A stretch of 64,000 nt of DNA. It comes from Blastocystis sp. Blastoise (lineage: Eukaryota; Sar; Bigyra; Opalinata; Blastocystidae). Made by a program: the position numbers and the translations under genes. Numbering within the stretch: the stretch's first letter is position 1; the number at the start of each line of letters is the position of its first letter. Below the pieces are notes generated by a model. That model searched no databases, was not told the DNA's origin, and saw only the letters and a list, made by a program, of their open reading frames with translations. The DNA lies in NCBI GenBank assembly GCA_039096225.1, contig JBBPEB010000015.1, positions 2,158,001-2,222,000 of the forward strand, in the 5' to 3' direction. Positions 10,546 to 21,674 of this stretch are shown here, in pieces.

Positions 10546-12276
10546 TTAAGTATGATTATTCTTTGGTGAAAGAATTACAGGCCAATTTGTTATATCCCAA
10601 GAATTTATTTGTCTTTCAATATCATACATTGAAGGTCGTTCTTTAGGATCTTGTTTCCAACATAATTGTATTAATTCTTGAACTTCTAAATTATTATAAG
10701 AATATATATTTTATATATATATTTATATACCTAAAGGAATTGATGAAGGTAAAAAAGGTCGTTTTGTACCACTAGCTATTTCAAAGAGAAACTATATAAT
10801 AATAATAATATATATTATTATTATAAATATACTCTTTCAGCAGGAATATCTTTAGGATAGGATTCTATCATATTAAGTCTTGTCATTACTTCAAATATTA
10901 CACAACCATAACTATATACATCTACTTTCTCATCATAATTACGAACACATCGTAAGATTTCAGGAGCCATTCTATTATATTATAAACTATTATATTATAT
11001 TATATTATAAACTATTATATTATATTATATTATATTATAAACTATTATAAACTATTATAAACTATTATATTATATATATTATTTACGTTGTTTTTGTTCC
11101 AACTAAAGAAAGACGTTCATCAGATAATTCACGTGCAAATCCAAAATCACCTATTTTTACTTCATATTCTTTATTTAATAATATATTATCAGCTTTAAGA
11201 TCTCTATGAATAATAGGATGTTCAAAAGAATGCATATGAGATAAACCATGAGCTACAGAATATAAAATCAACTTTTGTACTCTTGGAGTCATCTTATAAT
11301 TAATATCATCTAATAAAGATCGTAAATTATAAGGTAAATATTCTAATAATAAAGCAATTTGTCTATTCCAATTCGTTAAACCATAACATTTCACTATATT
11401 AGGATGACTCAATGTACACATAATTGTCACTTCACGATTAATACGAGTCAAAAACTGACGAATCTGCTCTTTCTGACTATTCTCAGATAAATTCTCTTCA
11501 TATATCTTATCTTTCAATACCTTTAAAGCTATCTTATCATTATTCCAATAACTATATTTATATTTATTATTTATTATTATTATTATATTTATTATATTTA
11601 TATTTATTATAGTTATTATTATATTTATTATTATAAATAATTATTATTATAAATAATTATTATATACGCTTTATAAACAATTGCAAAAGATCCTTCTCCT
11701 TTCTTTTTATCAATCTTAATATCAGAACAAGGTAAAATATTTATTGCTATATATATATATATAATACTATTTATTATATTTATATAACAAATAGTATTCA
11801 TCTCTATTCTATTATATACCTGCTGGTGTTCTATATATATTTATTATTATTATTATTAATATTATTATTAATTATATACGCTCTTAAAATAGGAAAATCT
11901 TTTGAAAAACATTGCTCAATATCTTCTATTATCTCAGAAAATAATATATCCTAATATTTATATTTATATATATATATATTTATATACAGATTTCCAATTC
12001 ATAAGTAAAGGTGTTTGTATCTCACCATTCTCTCTTATATATCGACAATTCTTCTTCAAAACTACATCTATTCATCATTTATATATATATTTATTTATTT
12101 ATTATCTTATATACTCTCATTATTCATTATCAATATCTTTGGAGGCTTCTCTGGATACTCAATAGATGATATCAATATAGTCACTTGAACCTGATACTGA
12201 CTATCATTATACGATGTACATATTCGACCTATCACATTGAAATAATATACTTTACTCTCATCACGAACTATTCATA
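10546..12276 (-). CDS. UEV (TSG101-like) domain fused to a TKL-type protein kinase
   Basis: A chain of about ten exons, including an 11-nt microexon at 11820-11830 (AACACCAGCAG) that is needed to keep the frame. The first part reads VIGRICTSYNDSQYQVQV, YPEKPPKILIM, KKNCRYIRENGEIQTPLLMN and WKSDILFSEIIEDIEQ, which follows the UEV domain of TSG101/Vps23 (GTIPV.Y.G..YN, YP..PP, HVD.NGKIYLPYL..W). The kinase follows: glycine loop GEGSFAIVYKA, lysine in KIALKVL, catalytic loop HRDLKADN, GDFGFAREL, MAPEIL and a C-lobe ending near 10546. All key kinase residues are present. The first 30-40 residues expected of a UEV are missing: no start codon precedes the first exon at 12276 in frame, so one exon is unfound or the gene is 5'-truncated. 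ESCRT or ubiquitin-linked kinase function is inferred. Confidence 0.82.
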
Positions 12277-12918
12277 TATATATATTAATTCAAAGAATTG
12301 AATTTTTTATGTTATAACTACAAATCCAGGCTACAATTCATAAAATAAATGAAAATAAAGTTCAGTACAATTTTTAAAATGAGATTTTTTTGTTGTTTTT
12401 CTGGATAACTTATGAAATTATAATAATATAATATAATAAAATACATATTTGCATTTTCTTCATTGCCCTATTTGTTAATATCACATACATATAACACTAC
12501 CATAAATAAGAGTAAGATCAAAACATATGCATGTTGTTTACATATAATGTAGAACCATTTTTAGAACATAACTGTCAATATTCTTTAGAAAATAATAATG
12601 ATAATGTTTTCAATCACATATGTTACAAACTAAAACTACTAAAGATGAACGACACTTTTACTATTTTTTCTAATCACTCCGTATTGTTTTCTTTCCATAT
12701 CCGTGTTTACTTTTCAATTATATATATTGAATACACATGATTAATTAAAAAAATTCTTTAAAAACACAACTAACTCCACGTTAAGTATAAAAATGAAAAT
12801 AAACTGATAGATTCTGCGATTCCCTTGGTTATATCTAGAACTTCTTAATAAAGCATGATATATCTGTTCATTCCCTCTTTGATTGTCTTTATTTATTTTG
12901 CGTTCTGTTGTGGATTTA
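12277..12918. other. Intergenic between divergent genes; missing UEV first exon may lie here
   Basis: I searched the minus strand for an exon encoding the missing UEV N-terminus and found none convincing. Small plus ORFs (such as 12531-12740) are featureless. Confidence 0.4.
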
Positions 12919-13395
12919 ATGGATCGCGTGTCAGAGTTAAGAGATAGTCAAGATGGACATTCACCTATGTCAAATGATTATCATCAAAGAAGATTAAGCT
13001 CTGTTTCGGGTATCCTCATCCGAGACGATGACTATTCGTCTATTGAACTCGGAGACTTCCAAGAAGAACCACTTATTCCGTTGTATTCATTTATTTTCTT
13101 TTAATTTCTTATTATTTATACATTTCATTAAATAATATATTTCTTACTTTTCTTTAGAAGAGATCGTAATGGTGTAAAGAATTTAAGAACAAAATCCGAA
13201 AGAAAACTTAAGTTCAATGATGAACTTGGTTCCTCTTTGGAAGAGGTATATTTTAATATAGCTTCATTCTTGTTATAATATTTTGCTTTTATGCTTCGTA
13301 TATATATATTCTTTCAATTCTAGGTTCACTATGCAGATCATTTAGTATATACGATCCCAGAACCTCCCAAACCTAGTTGTTGCTCTATTTTGTAA
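12919..13395 (+). CDS. Small CaaX-terminated (prenylated) protein
   Basis: Three exons (12919-13082, 13158-13245, 13324-13395) joined by GT-AG introns give 107 aa. The start is the ATG at 12919 (MDRVSELRDSQDGHS); the frame is open upstream without another ATG. The protein is hydrophilic and ends PSCCSIL, a CaaX box with final Leu, which predicts geranylgeranylation plus a neighbouring Cys for palmitoylation, hence membrane anchoring. The segment RKLKFNDELGSSLEEVHYAD contains KLKF, which fits a relaxed PP1-docking RVxF motif; this is only a suggestion. I do not recognise an ortholog. It is the last gene before the candidate transposable element. Confidence 0.68.
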
Positions 13396-13933
13396 AATAA
13401 TGTGTTTCTATTATTGTTTGTTTGTAACTATTTTTATCTATTATCCTTATTTTATTATCTTTTTTGTATATATACGTATTATTTGTTGTTTTCATTATTT
13501 TCATTATTTTCTATTTATCTATATATTTTATTTATGTTTATTAGCATATTTTTTGTATTCTAACATTATATCTAATTTTCTTCTTGTATATACAAGTGAG
13601 TGTATATATTAGTATAATTTTTTTTTTCTCTTCTTCATTGGTTCCTCTTACCTATTGACATATTTTCCTTATTTTATATATATACTTCAAGATATTTTAG
13701 GATACATTTTTTTCTTTTATTCATTTTCGGTGTTTTTGTATTCTTTCATTTTCATTTTTTTTTAAGAATTTAATAATTCTTTTCATCTGAGTAAGTAGAT
13801 ATTCACTTTTTCATAAAATATAATTTGTTTTGTAATAATCCTCATCTATTTTTGTCATGTAAAGAGCTAAATAAAAATACAAATTTGTCTGATAGTGACT
13901 GAAATAGTCTTAAAAATATTTTTTTTCTAGATA
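13396..13933. other. Intergenic, left flank of the mobile element
   Basis: T-rich 3' region of the CaaX gene and spacer. It ends in the trinucleotide ATA (13931-13933) that recurs directly after the right end of the element at 20924-20926. Confidence 0.55.
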
Positions 13934-13945
13934 CACTAGTAGGCA
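13934..13945 (+). repeat. Left terminal inverted repeat
   Basis: CACTAGTAGGCA, exact reverse complement of 20912-20923, preceded by ATA. Confidence 0.75.
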
Positions 13946-13984
13946 TTTTGTTTTTTAGTAAAAAAATCTATCTATTGGGTAACC

Positions 13985-14195
13985 AAAACCTTATCTAAAA
14001 AATGGGCTATTTTCTTATCTAACGACAAAAAATCTTCTCTAACCATATGCCAGGAAGTTATCTAACACGTCTGACACAGCTGGCATCTTTTTTTTTTAAG
14101 AGCAGTTTTTGGTGTTTTTCTTTTCTAACACAAGGCAAATATATGTCTATTTGTATTTTATCTGCTCTAAAGGTATCTATATTTTTCTCTAATAC
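13985..14195 (+). repeat. Left subterminal repeats (TATCTAAC-like)
   Basis: At least five copies of a TCTAA(C) core, several as TTATCTAA(C), occur within 210 bp inside the left end (near 13991, 14014, 14037, 14058, 14121). A 7-bp inverted pair ATGCCAG / CTGGCAT lies at 14047-14053 and 14080-14086. The right end has matching words. Confidence 0.55.
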
Positions 14196-14393
14196 ACATT
14201 TTAAACACATTATCATGTATTTTTAAGATAAAATTTGGGTGCTATTTGTTGGATAAAACCTGTCTTATTTATTTATTTAATCGTTGTGTGAATGATAATT
14301 AAAATTATATTAACAAAAGACAATAAATAATAATATAATAATTAAAACAATAAGAAAAATAAGAAAAATAATAATTATTTTTGTTTGTTTTAA

Positions 14394-14852
14394 CTAAGTG
14401 GGAACCATTTTGATGACTATACATATAAAAATAATAGAAATAATAATAATATAGATAATAAATTAATATATACCTTGTAATGAAACTTCTAAAGCGACTC
14501 CATGAAGAAAAACCACAACTATAAAAATAAATGTAAACAAATATATATAATATAATAATATACCTTCAACCATCAAGAAATTGTTGACCAATCGGAACCA
14601 CTGAGAAAACCTAGAACCTATATAAAAATAAAAAATAGTTAATTTCAAAAAATATTAATATAATTAAATACCTTTAGAACCATGAAGTTGTCGACTAGGG
14701 AGACCTCCTACAACATCTGAACCTATATAAGATAATATTAATAAAAAAACTACAACAACGGAAAAAAATATACCTTTTATAGCACCGGATTTCGGATCAC
14801 CTAAACCACACAACTCATGAGTTAACTTTAAAATATGAAGAGGAATCAGGAC
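14394..14852 (-). CDS. Unknown gene, C-terminal exon chain inside the element
   Basis: Five short exons (14852-14774, 14722-14672, 14617-14564, 14518-14474 and a last one ending in TAG at 14394) join with GT-AG introns, all in phase 1. The product reads smoothly: LKLTHELCGLGDPKSGAIK, then GSDVVGGLPSRQLHGSK, GSRFSQWFRLVNNFLMVE, then FLHGVALEVSLQVIKMVPT. It is not low complexity and looks conserved, but I do not recognise the family. Directly upstream the same frame continues as LRVRRNSFK but is broken by TAG, so either an intron boundary falls there or the gene carries a nonsense change. Being next to the left end of the element, a transposase or accessory protein is possible but unproven. Confidence 0.5.
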
Positions 14853-14889
14853 CTATTTGAAGCTATTTCGACGGACCCGTAAGCCTATA

Positions 14890-15866
14890 TGATATAAAAT
14901 AAATAAATTATATAGTATACATTTTAAAAACTATATAAAATAGTTGCGAATCAATTAAAAATAAAAATAAATATGAAATTTTTTAGAATTTATTTTAAAA
15001 ATACATACATGGCCCTAAAAATACAGAAAATCTTTTTTTTTCTATAATAAAAGTCTCTATAAATTTCTTTATTTCCAGGGGTTATCAAATCTCTAAAATT
15101 CTCCTTTTTTCTACTAAAACGTCTATTTGAATGCTAAATTGAGTTATAAATGTATTTTATATGTATTAAGCTAGATTACTTCATTACAACATGTTTCTAG
15201 ACTTAAAAGAACAAAAAATTGTTATTTTTAACAGAATGTAATTTCAATTTAAAATATTTGTGAGTAATATATATATAATAGTATTTGATTCATAATATAA
15301 ATGCCATAGAGAATAAAAATATATATTTGACATAGTTGTTTATAAAGTCATAATTCACATTTACGAACATTTTTATTATAATATATTTTATTTTAATGGA
15401 TTGTTGATATTATAAGTAAGTGAATGAATTGAGAAGGTTTGCAAGTTGTTATCAACATAAAATAATAAAATCTAATAAAAATATAAACAGGATTAATACG
15501 TATTCCATTTTACTATTATTCGAAAAGAATTCTTTACAATAATCTCATTCTATAATATTTACAAAACAAAATGAATAATATATAATTAAATATAACATAA
15601 TAGAAGACATATATAAAAGTAAATAGACAATAAAAATATATATATGTATATGACTTCTTTCTTTATCCTATATAAATTAATTATAAAAATATCTATAATT
15701 TAGTATATATATATATATGACATTTTTCATCATCTACAATATACAAAGCGCATTATCTATCAGTCTATATAACATATATAATAATAAAATAAAAATATTA
15801 AATATAATAAGTATAATAGTATATATATATACAAGACATATAATAATGTTTTGATAATTATGGTTT
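14890..15866. other. No gene seen inside the element
   Basis: AT-rich sequence with TA runs between the stop of the long helical gene (15867) and the short-exon gene. Nothing recognisable on either strand. Confidence 0.5.
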
Positions 15867-16287
15867 TCAATGAGGGATATAAAACGCTGGTATTATAGGA
15901 GGTATGTAGCAGTATATATATTGATGTATCTGTAGTTCATAAGTATATAATAAGCCTTGTTTGTAGTATGTCTAATATCTATCTATATATATATATATAT
16001 ATAATATAATTAATAACAAATATAAAATAGTAAATAATATATAATATGCTACATCAAAAGTTATATAAAGTGAATATATATATACATAATTAAAATATTC
16101 TTGAGAGTAAGTATTTCCCACGATTATTGATTTATAAAGACAACAAGCCACTGTAAGGAGGGAAGATGAAGGAGAAGATAAGAGGAAAGTAGTATATAAC
16201 CACGGGAATAATTAAGTATATCTAATAAAATATTTAATAAGAAGATCATATAAGTAGATGAAGAGAGATTCACATATCTATAGATTG

Positions 16288-16338
<51 letters not shown>

Positions 16339-17574
16339 GTAATAATAATAATAATAATATATACAAATTCACCTAGTGTCTTCATATCATATCTATCTTC
16401 TTTATTCGTGGCTTTCAGTTGATTACGAAGAAGAGAATATACATATTGCACATCAATAGCTATATATTATACAGAATATTAATAATAAGAAGAAGTATAA
16501 TAATAATATATAAAATAAATATAATAAACATAACAAACATACAATGATCATTTTCTTCTTCTCCTTTTCCTATATAAGTAAACATATCTATCATTTCTTT
16601 TTCTTTCTTCTTTCCTATTTCTTCTTCACCTTCAATTTCAACAGTATTCAGTATATAACTTAATCCATAAATAAGTTCTCCAGTAGGTTTTTCTTCCCCT
16701 TCTCCTCTTTCTTTCTCTTCATAAGTATTCATTAATCCTATTTCTTCTTCTTCAGGTACTTCCATATCATCATCATCCATCAAATCATTTCCTGTATCTT
16801 TATATGCACCTATGAAATAATTAGTAATAGTAGGAGGAGGAGGAAAAGGAGAACTATATACTTCTTCTAGACTATTATGACTCATATTAAAGGAAATAGA
16901 ATGACTATTTATCTTCTTTAATGTATGTAATTTAGGAAGTATATAAGAAGAAGGACAACGAGCTATTTGTATAATCTCTGCTATTCTTGTTAATAAGGTA
17001 TACATAATATCTTGAGGAATAGAATTCAATTCATATTTATATATATATAGACTTACTAATATTATTTCTCTTCTTTGTATTATATATAATAATATGATAT
17101 AATATTGTAAGTAAGAAACGAGATAGTAAGGTATATAACTGAAATGAATTTCAGAAGAAGGTTCAAAAGTATATAATAAATTGAAGAATGATTTATAACC
17201 ATCATTTAAATATATTGCATTCTTAAACCATGTTGTTAAGAAGTCTATGATAATATATAATAATAATATATATATATATATATATATACAAAGCTATCTG
17301 ATTTATAAAGTGGAATCAATGGAATATCACGTGCTTTTCTTCATTTGATTCGGGAGTACAAATACATCCTTAACGGAAAATATACTCACCAACTGTTTTC
17401 TATAATAATAATAAGAATGTTATTATAATACATAATATATACAATAGAATTTCGAATAGAATCAGGAATAGGTTGTGATTCAGAGATGTCATTTAAATAT
17501 AATACTAGCAATTTACTTATACTTTAATACTCTATATATAATATGAATATAAGTATTTATATATATGTATAAGT

Positions 17575-17607
<33 letters not shown>

Positions 17608-18425
17608 AGTATATATATATATATACTTGTACTGTACATATATTATCACATGTATTCAATAATAAACTTTGTAAATATTCACGTTCTATATATAATAATA
17701 AGTATAATTCTATATATATATACGTTGATTAGGGAAGAGAGGGAGTAGTTGACATATAATGGTAGTTGCTTGAATGGATTCATATATACGGTTATTATGA
17801 ACAGCCTCATAAAATATATCAATATCCTTATTTGTTAACTATATATATAAGAATAAGAATATGTATATATATAATAATAATAAAGAATATAATAATAATA
17901 AGTAAATACAAGGATAGCAGTACATATATATTGAAGAAGAGAGAGAGACAATCGTAATGTTTCTGTATTTAAACACTGTTGGAATAATACATCTAATATA
18001 TCCTATATATATAATAAGTAATATATATATATAGTTATATATACTCTGTCTCGTATGTATTGAACAAGTGATTTATAAATAGCAGATTTCTTTATCGTTT
18101 GAAGATCATGAAATAATGTAGTTAAATTAGTTATTCCCTATATATATATATATATGAAATTATTATATACATCAATTCTATTCTTCATATTCGATCTCAT
18201 CAATATATATATATATATATATTAATATATAATTTTTGATAATCACAAGGATCTTGATAACTATATATATATATAAATAAATCATAATAAAAACTAATAA
18301 TAATTACATTTTTCGTTTTTCAGCAAATTTCAGTGTATTAATATATTCATCAACATCAATTTGGCGGGGAAAATCACTTGGTAAAAAATTTTAATAACTA
18401 TATATATAATAATAATAAATACACC

Positions 18426-18456
<31 letters not shown>

Positions 18457-19090
18457 ACACCTTTCATTACAAATAGTTTCAAGTGAAGGAAGAGAGTAAC
18501 TATATATATATATATATATATATGCTTAATTTATACATAGAAAATAAGTATTCAAACTATATATGTAATAACAGTAATAACATAATATATATATATATAT
18601 ACATCTTTTCCAAGGTTAACATCTGCCAATAATAGTTGTAATACAGTTATATATTCATATAAAGAAGCCTCTATAGATTTATATAAAGAGTAATAATATT
18701 AATAATAATGTAGTTTATCTCTATATACCTCAACATATAACTTGAGGTACATACAGAGAATAGTGTCCGTTAAAGTGGAGATTGAGGGAGTCACGAGATG
18801 ATCACATGATGAAATATCTAGAATCTTCTATATATCTGGATGTACATCGAAACTATAAATAAGTATTTATATAAAACCTATTATCATTATTATATATAAG
18901 TGCATAATATTAATTAGAAACAAAGGATTAAAAAATATGTTATCATATAAATACCATATATATATATATAATATAAATAATATACTTTTTATTCTTATAG
19001 TAATAAGTAAGTTGTTATTTCGAATGTATATTGTAAGAATAAATGACGAAAAGAAATGATACATCAGGTAACAAAATAGCTTGAATCTAT
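15867..19090 (-). CDS. Unknown multi-exon helical (HEAT-like?) protein inside the element
   Basis: About 18-20 short exons separated by TA-rich introns. Readable segments in order include LDISSCDHLVTPSISTLTDT, LYEYITVLQLLLADVNLGKD, DFPRQIDVDEYINTLKFAEK, GITNLTTLFHDLQTIKKS, DILDVLFQQCLNTETLRL, IQATTIICQLLPLFPNQ, REYLQSLLLNTCDNICTVQ, WFKNAIYLNDGYKSFFNLLY, an acidic stretch in 16460-17029 (MDDDDMEVPEEEEIG) and a C-terminus IIPAFYIPH ending at 15867. The pattern of amphipathic helices resembles HEAT-type transport receptors or scaffolds, but no family motif decides. The 5' end is unclear; near 18845 and 18385 the best frame meets TAG or TAA next to the proposed acceptor, so some junctions are wrong or the gene is decaying. 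Most later junctions are in frame. Confidence 0.5.
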
Positions 19091-19235
19091 AGATTGATAA
19101 TTAATATAATAATAAACTAAAAGATAATTATAATAATAATATATATATTTACTTGAATATTCTATTATCTATAAATCTTCACATATTTATATCAATTGAA
19201 ATAAGTTCAATAGCTATTCTTACATATAATTCTAA

Positions 19236-19264
19236 TCATAAAACAAGTTGTATCTCATATTCTA

Positions 19265-19295
<31 letters not shown>

Positions 19296-19858
19296 CAATG
19301 AATAGATATAGATATAGAAACTAATATTCTTATAGTTTTTGTATATATACTAATAAACTAAAATATAATTATAATTAAACGTATAATAATAAAGATTATA
19401 ATATATAATAATATATAAACATATATATACTTGATTGAGTTCCACATGTTCTAGAAGCAAAGAATATAGATATAGAATAGGTGATTCCAGGAATAAGACC
19501 TAATTTATCTGCATAATTCGTTATATTAATATGAGAACCAACTGGAGTATTATAACTATATATATAATAATAATATATAAAATATAATATATACCCTCCA
19601 TAATCTAAGAATAAATGTTTATTAATAAAAACCCATAATCCATTATTCGTTTCAAAATCTATAAATTGATCTGTTCTATTCTCATATCTATATATATAAT
19701 AATAATATTATATAAATATAAAATAATAATATACAAGAAGAATAGATTTGTTTTCATAGTAAACCAGAATTTCTTACCAATATATTCTTCTATTGGACTT
19801 AATGCATATCCTCCTTTTACATCTGTTAAAGGAAAATAAGTAGGACTAGAAGATATAG

Positions 19859-19894
<36 letters not shown>

Positions 19895-20090
19895 GAGAAA
19901 TAGCAACAAAAATTCGAATATTATTATCAGCATAATCATTCACTTTATCACATACTGTTTCTACTCTATCTTCTTTTGAATATAAATTTGAATATATATA
20001 TTTTGGATAATTTGAAGGTTGTTTTGTAATAAAATTATCTGTATAATGAATAATACAATCACGAATACCAACTCATTTCTCATCTATATA
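19236..20090 (-). CDS. Fibro-slime-domain secreted protein, possibly damaged
   Basis: Exons at about 20077-19893, 19843-19733, 19688-19595, 19553-19432 and 19261-19236. They read IRDCIIHYTDNFITKQPSNY, SSPTYFPLTDVKGGYALSP, IGKKFWFTMKTNLFFLY, LWVFINKHLFLDYGGYN, KLGLIPGITYSISIFFASR and a C-terminus KYEIQLVL. This is the order of the fibro-slime domain (RDF..., FFP, F.FT...F.Y, DDDVWVFIN..LVIDLGG, LGL.PG.TY..D.FFAER), found in secreted carbohydrate-related or matrix proteins of bacteria, amoebae and others. The DDD before WVFIN is replaced by ETNNGL. The first exon cannot be joined in frame to the second with a normal GT-AG intron, and a TGA precedes IRDC in frame, so a frameshift or pseudogene is likely unless an intron is misread. 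Confidence 0.6.
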
Positions 20091-20214
20091 TATAATGCAT
20101 ATATTCTATATACAAATATACAAATAAATAAATTCTTATATTAATAATTAAATTAAATACATATAAATAAACATATAAATAAACATATATATATATATAC
20201 AAACTATTTTACAA

Positions 20215-20693
20215 CTGATATCGTATTTGGTATTTGAAAATATCAGAGAAACCACAAGATTCAAGAATGGAGTAAGAAATAACTTTTCTATATAATATAT
20301 AAATTGTAAATATATATAAAATATGAATAGAGTAACTAAAAATCAAATGAATATTTTTGATAGGAAAAGAGAAAAAAAGAAAATGTGCCAATGCAATATA
20401 AAATTAAATAGATATATTTATATACGCTCTATATTGTCTCGACTTGTTGTTTAGAAGAAGTACTGACGAGAATAACCAAGAAATCTAAGAGAATAAAAAA
20501 AGAAAATGTAATAAAATACCTTATAATAAATAAACACACAAGTCTCTGTTATGTACCTTTCTAAAACTGGTCAAGGAGAATGTCTGAAAGGAAGAGGATA
20601 TCCAGAATCGAAAACCTATAAGAATGATGTAAAACACTATGATAAATTTTATAAATAAATACTAACACATTATGAACACTGCTTAGAAACATC
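20215..20693 (-). other. Unclear exon-like fragments near the right end of the element
   Basis: Three open stretches bounded by GT/AG on the minus strand (about 20616-20558, 20488-20428, 20297-20215) can be chained (WLFSSVLLLNNKSRQYRA, then VISYSILESCGFSDIF, then TAA). A possible ATG at 20693 does not join in frame. They could be upstream exons of the fibro-slime gene in decayed form or non-coding. No family recognised. Confidence 0.3.
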
Positions 20694-20811
20694 TATAATA
20701 ACTGTAATCAGTTCTAGTATGTTTATATAAACAACAAATTTAAAAATATATATATGAATTCATAATTCATTTCTAATTTTTCAAATTTATCCTTTCTTAA
20801 AAAACCAGAAG

Positions 20812-20900
20812 TCTGTCTAAATTTTAAAAGTATGTCTAAAAAAAGGCGAGAACGCTTTGGTGCGTTTTCGTTATCTAACGTGACCCAAAAATATATCTAA
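20812..20900 (+). repeat. Right subterminal repeats and CpG-rich hairpin
   Basis: TCTAA-type words recur (near 20816, 20833, 20871, 20895), two as TATCTAACG. A stem-loop GAGAACGC-TTTGGT-GCGTTTTC lies at about 20846-20867. The many CG dinucleotides are foreign to the surrounding sequence. Confidence 0.5.
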
Positions 20901-20911
20901 CGCGAAAAACG

Positions 20912-20923
20912 TGCCTACTAGTG
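20912..20923 (+). repeat. Right terminal inverted repeat
   Basis: TGCCTACTAGTG, reverse complement of 13934-13945, followed by ATA (20924-20926). Confidence 0.75.
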
Positions 20924-20940
20924 ATATATACAAACAAAGC

Positions 20941-21595
20941 ATGGAAAACAGTCAAATCATTTCAGTAGCACCTATGCTAGATGTAACAGATACGTAATGC
21001 TTTATATTATTCAGAAAATCGTTACTTTATTTAGATATCAACGATTCATATATCGCCTAATCACCAAATGTACTACTCTCTACACTGAGATGATTGTTGA
21101 CACAACTGTTATATATCAACAACAAAAAGGTCTTGATTTAATCTTAAATTATAATAAATCTGAGCATCCAATAGTTGCCCAGATTGGTGGTTCACAGCCT
21201 GGTGTTATTGCTGCAGCGGCAAAAATAATAAATACATGGAATTATGATGAATTTAACATTAACTGTGGATGTCCAAGTTTCAAAGTGTCTGTATCAGTTT
21301 ATCATCATCTTTATTATTTATAATATCATTTGTTTATAATAAATAAACATAAATATATCTTTAAATATAATAATGTTATATCTATATATATGTATAATCT
21401 TTTAAAAATTTCTAGAAAAATGAGTTTGGTGCTCGATTAATGTTAAAGCCGGAATTAGTGGCTAGTATAATTAAAGAGATGAAGAATGATGTTAGTAAAC
21501 CAATCACTATTAAATGTCGAATTGGAGTCGATAGTATATTATGATTATAAATAATATCAGTCTTTGTTCTTTTATCATTTTTATCATATTACCTT

Positions 21596-21674
<79 letters not shown>

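Larger units (their letters stand above)
13934..20923. mobile_element. Candidate CACTA-type DNA element, 6990 bp
   Basis: The left end reads CACTAGTAGGCA (13934-13945) and the right end TGCCTACTAGTG (20912-20923), a perfect 12-bp terminal inverted repeat rich in G and C in a very AT-rich sequence. Both ends are flanked by ATA, the 3-bp target duplication expected for CACTA (En/Spm, CMC) elements, whose termini begin CACTA. Inside each end lie repeated TATCTAAC-like words, comparable to CACTA subterminal repeats. No recognisable transposase was found; the interior carries minus-strand exon chains with host-like introns, so it may be non-autonomous, a gene-capturing element, or encode an unrecognised transposase. 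The alternative is that two separate copies happen to be inverted. Only one copy is visible in the window. Confidence 0.6.

Noticed and set aside
20580-20610. GGATATCCTCTTCC on the minus strand as a U12 donor in the element
   Set aside because: No confirmed exon on either side and no branch site; probably chance.
13934-20923. Helitron, LTR retrotransposon or Maverick interpretation
   Set aside because: Terminal inverted repeats with 3-bp duplications exclude Helitron ends; no reverse transcriptase, integrase, polymerase B or capsid sequence was seen.
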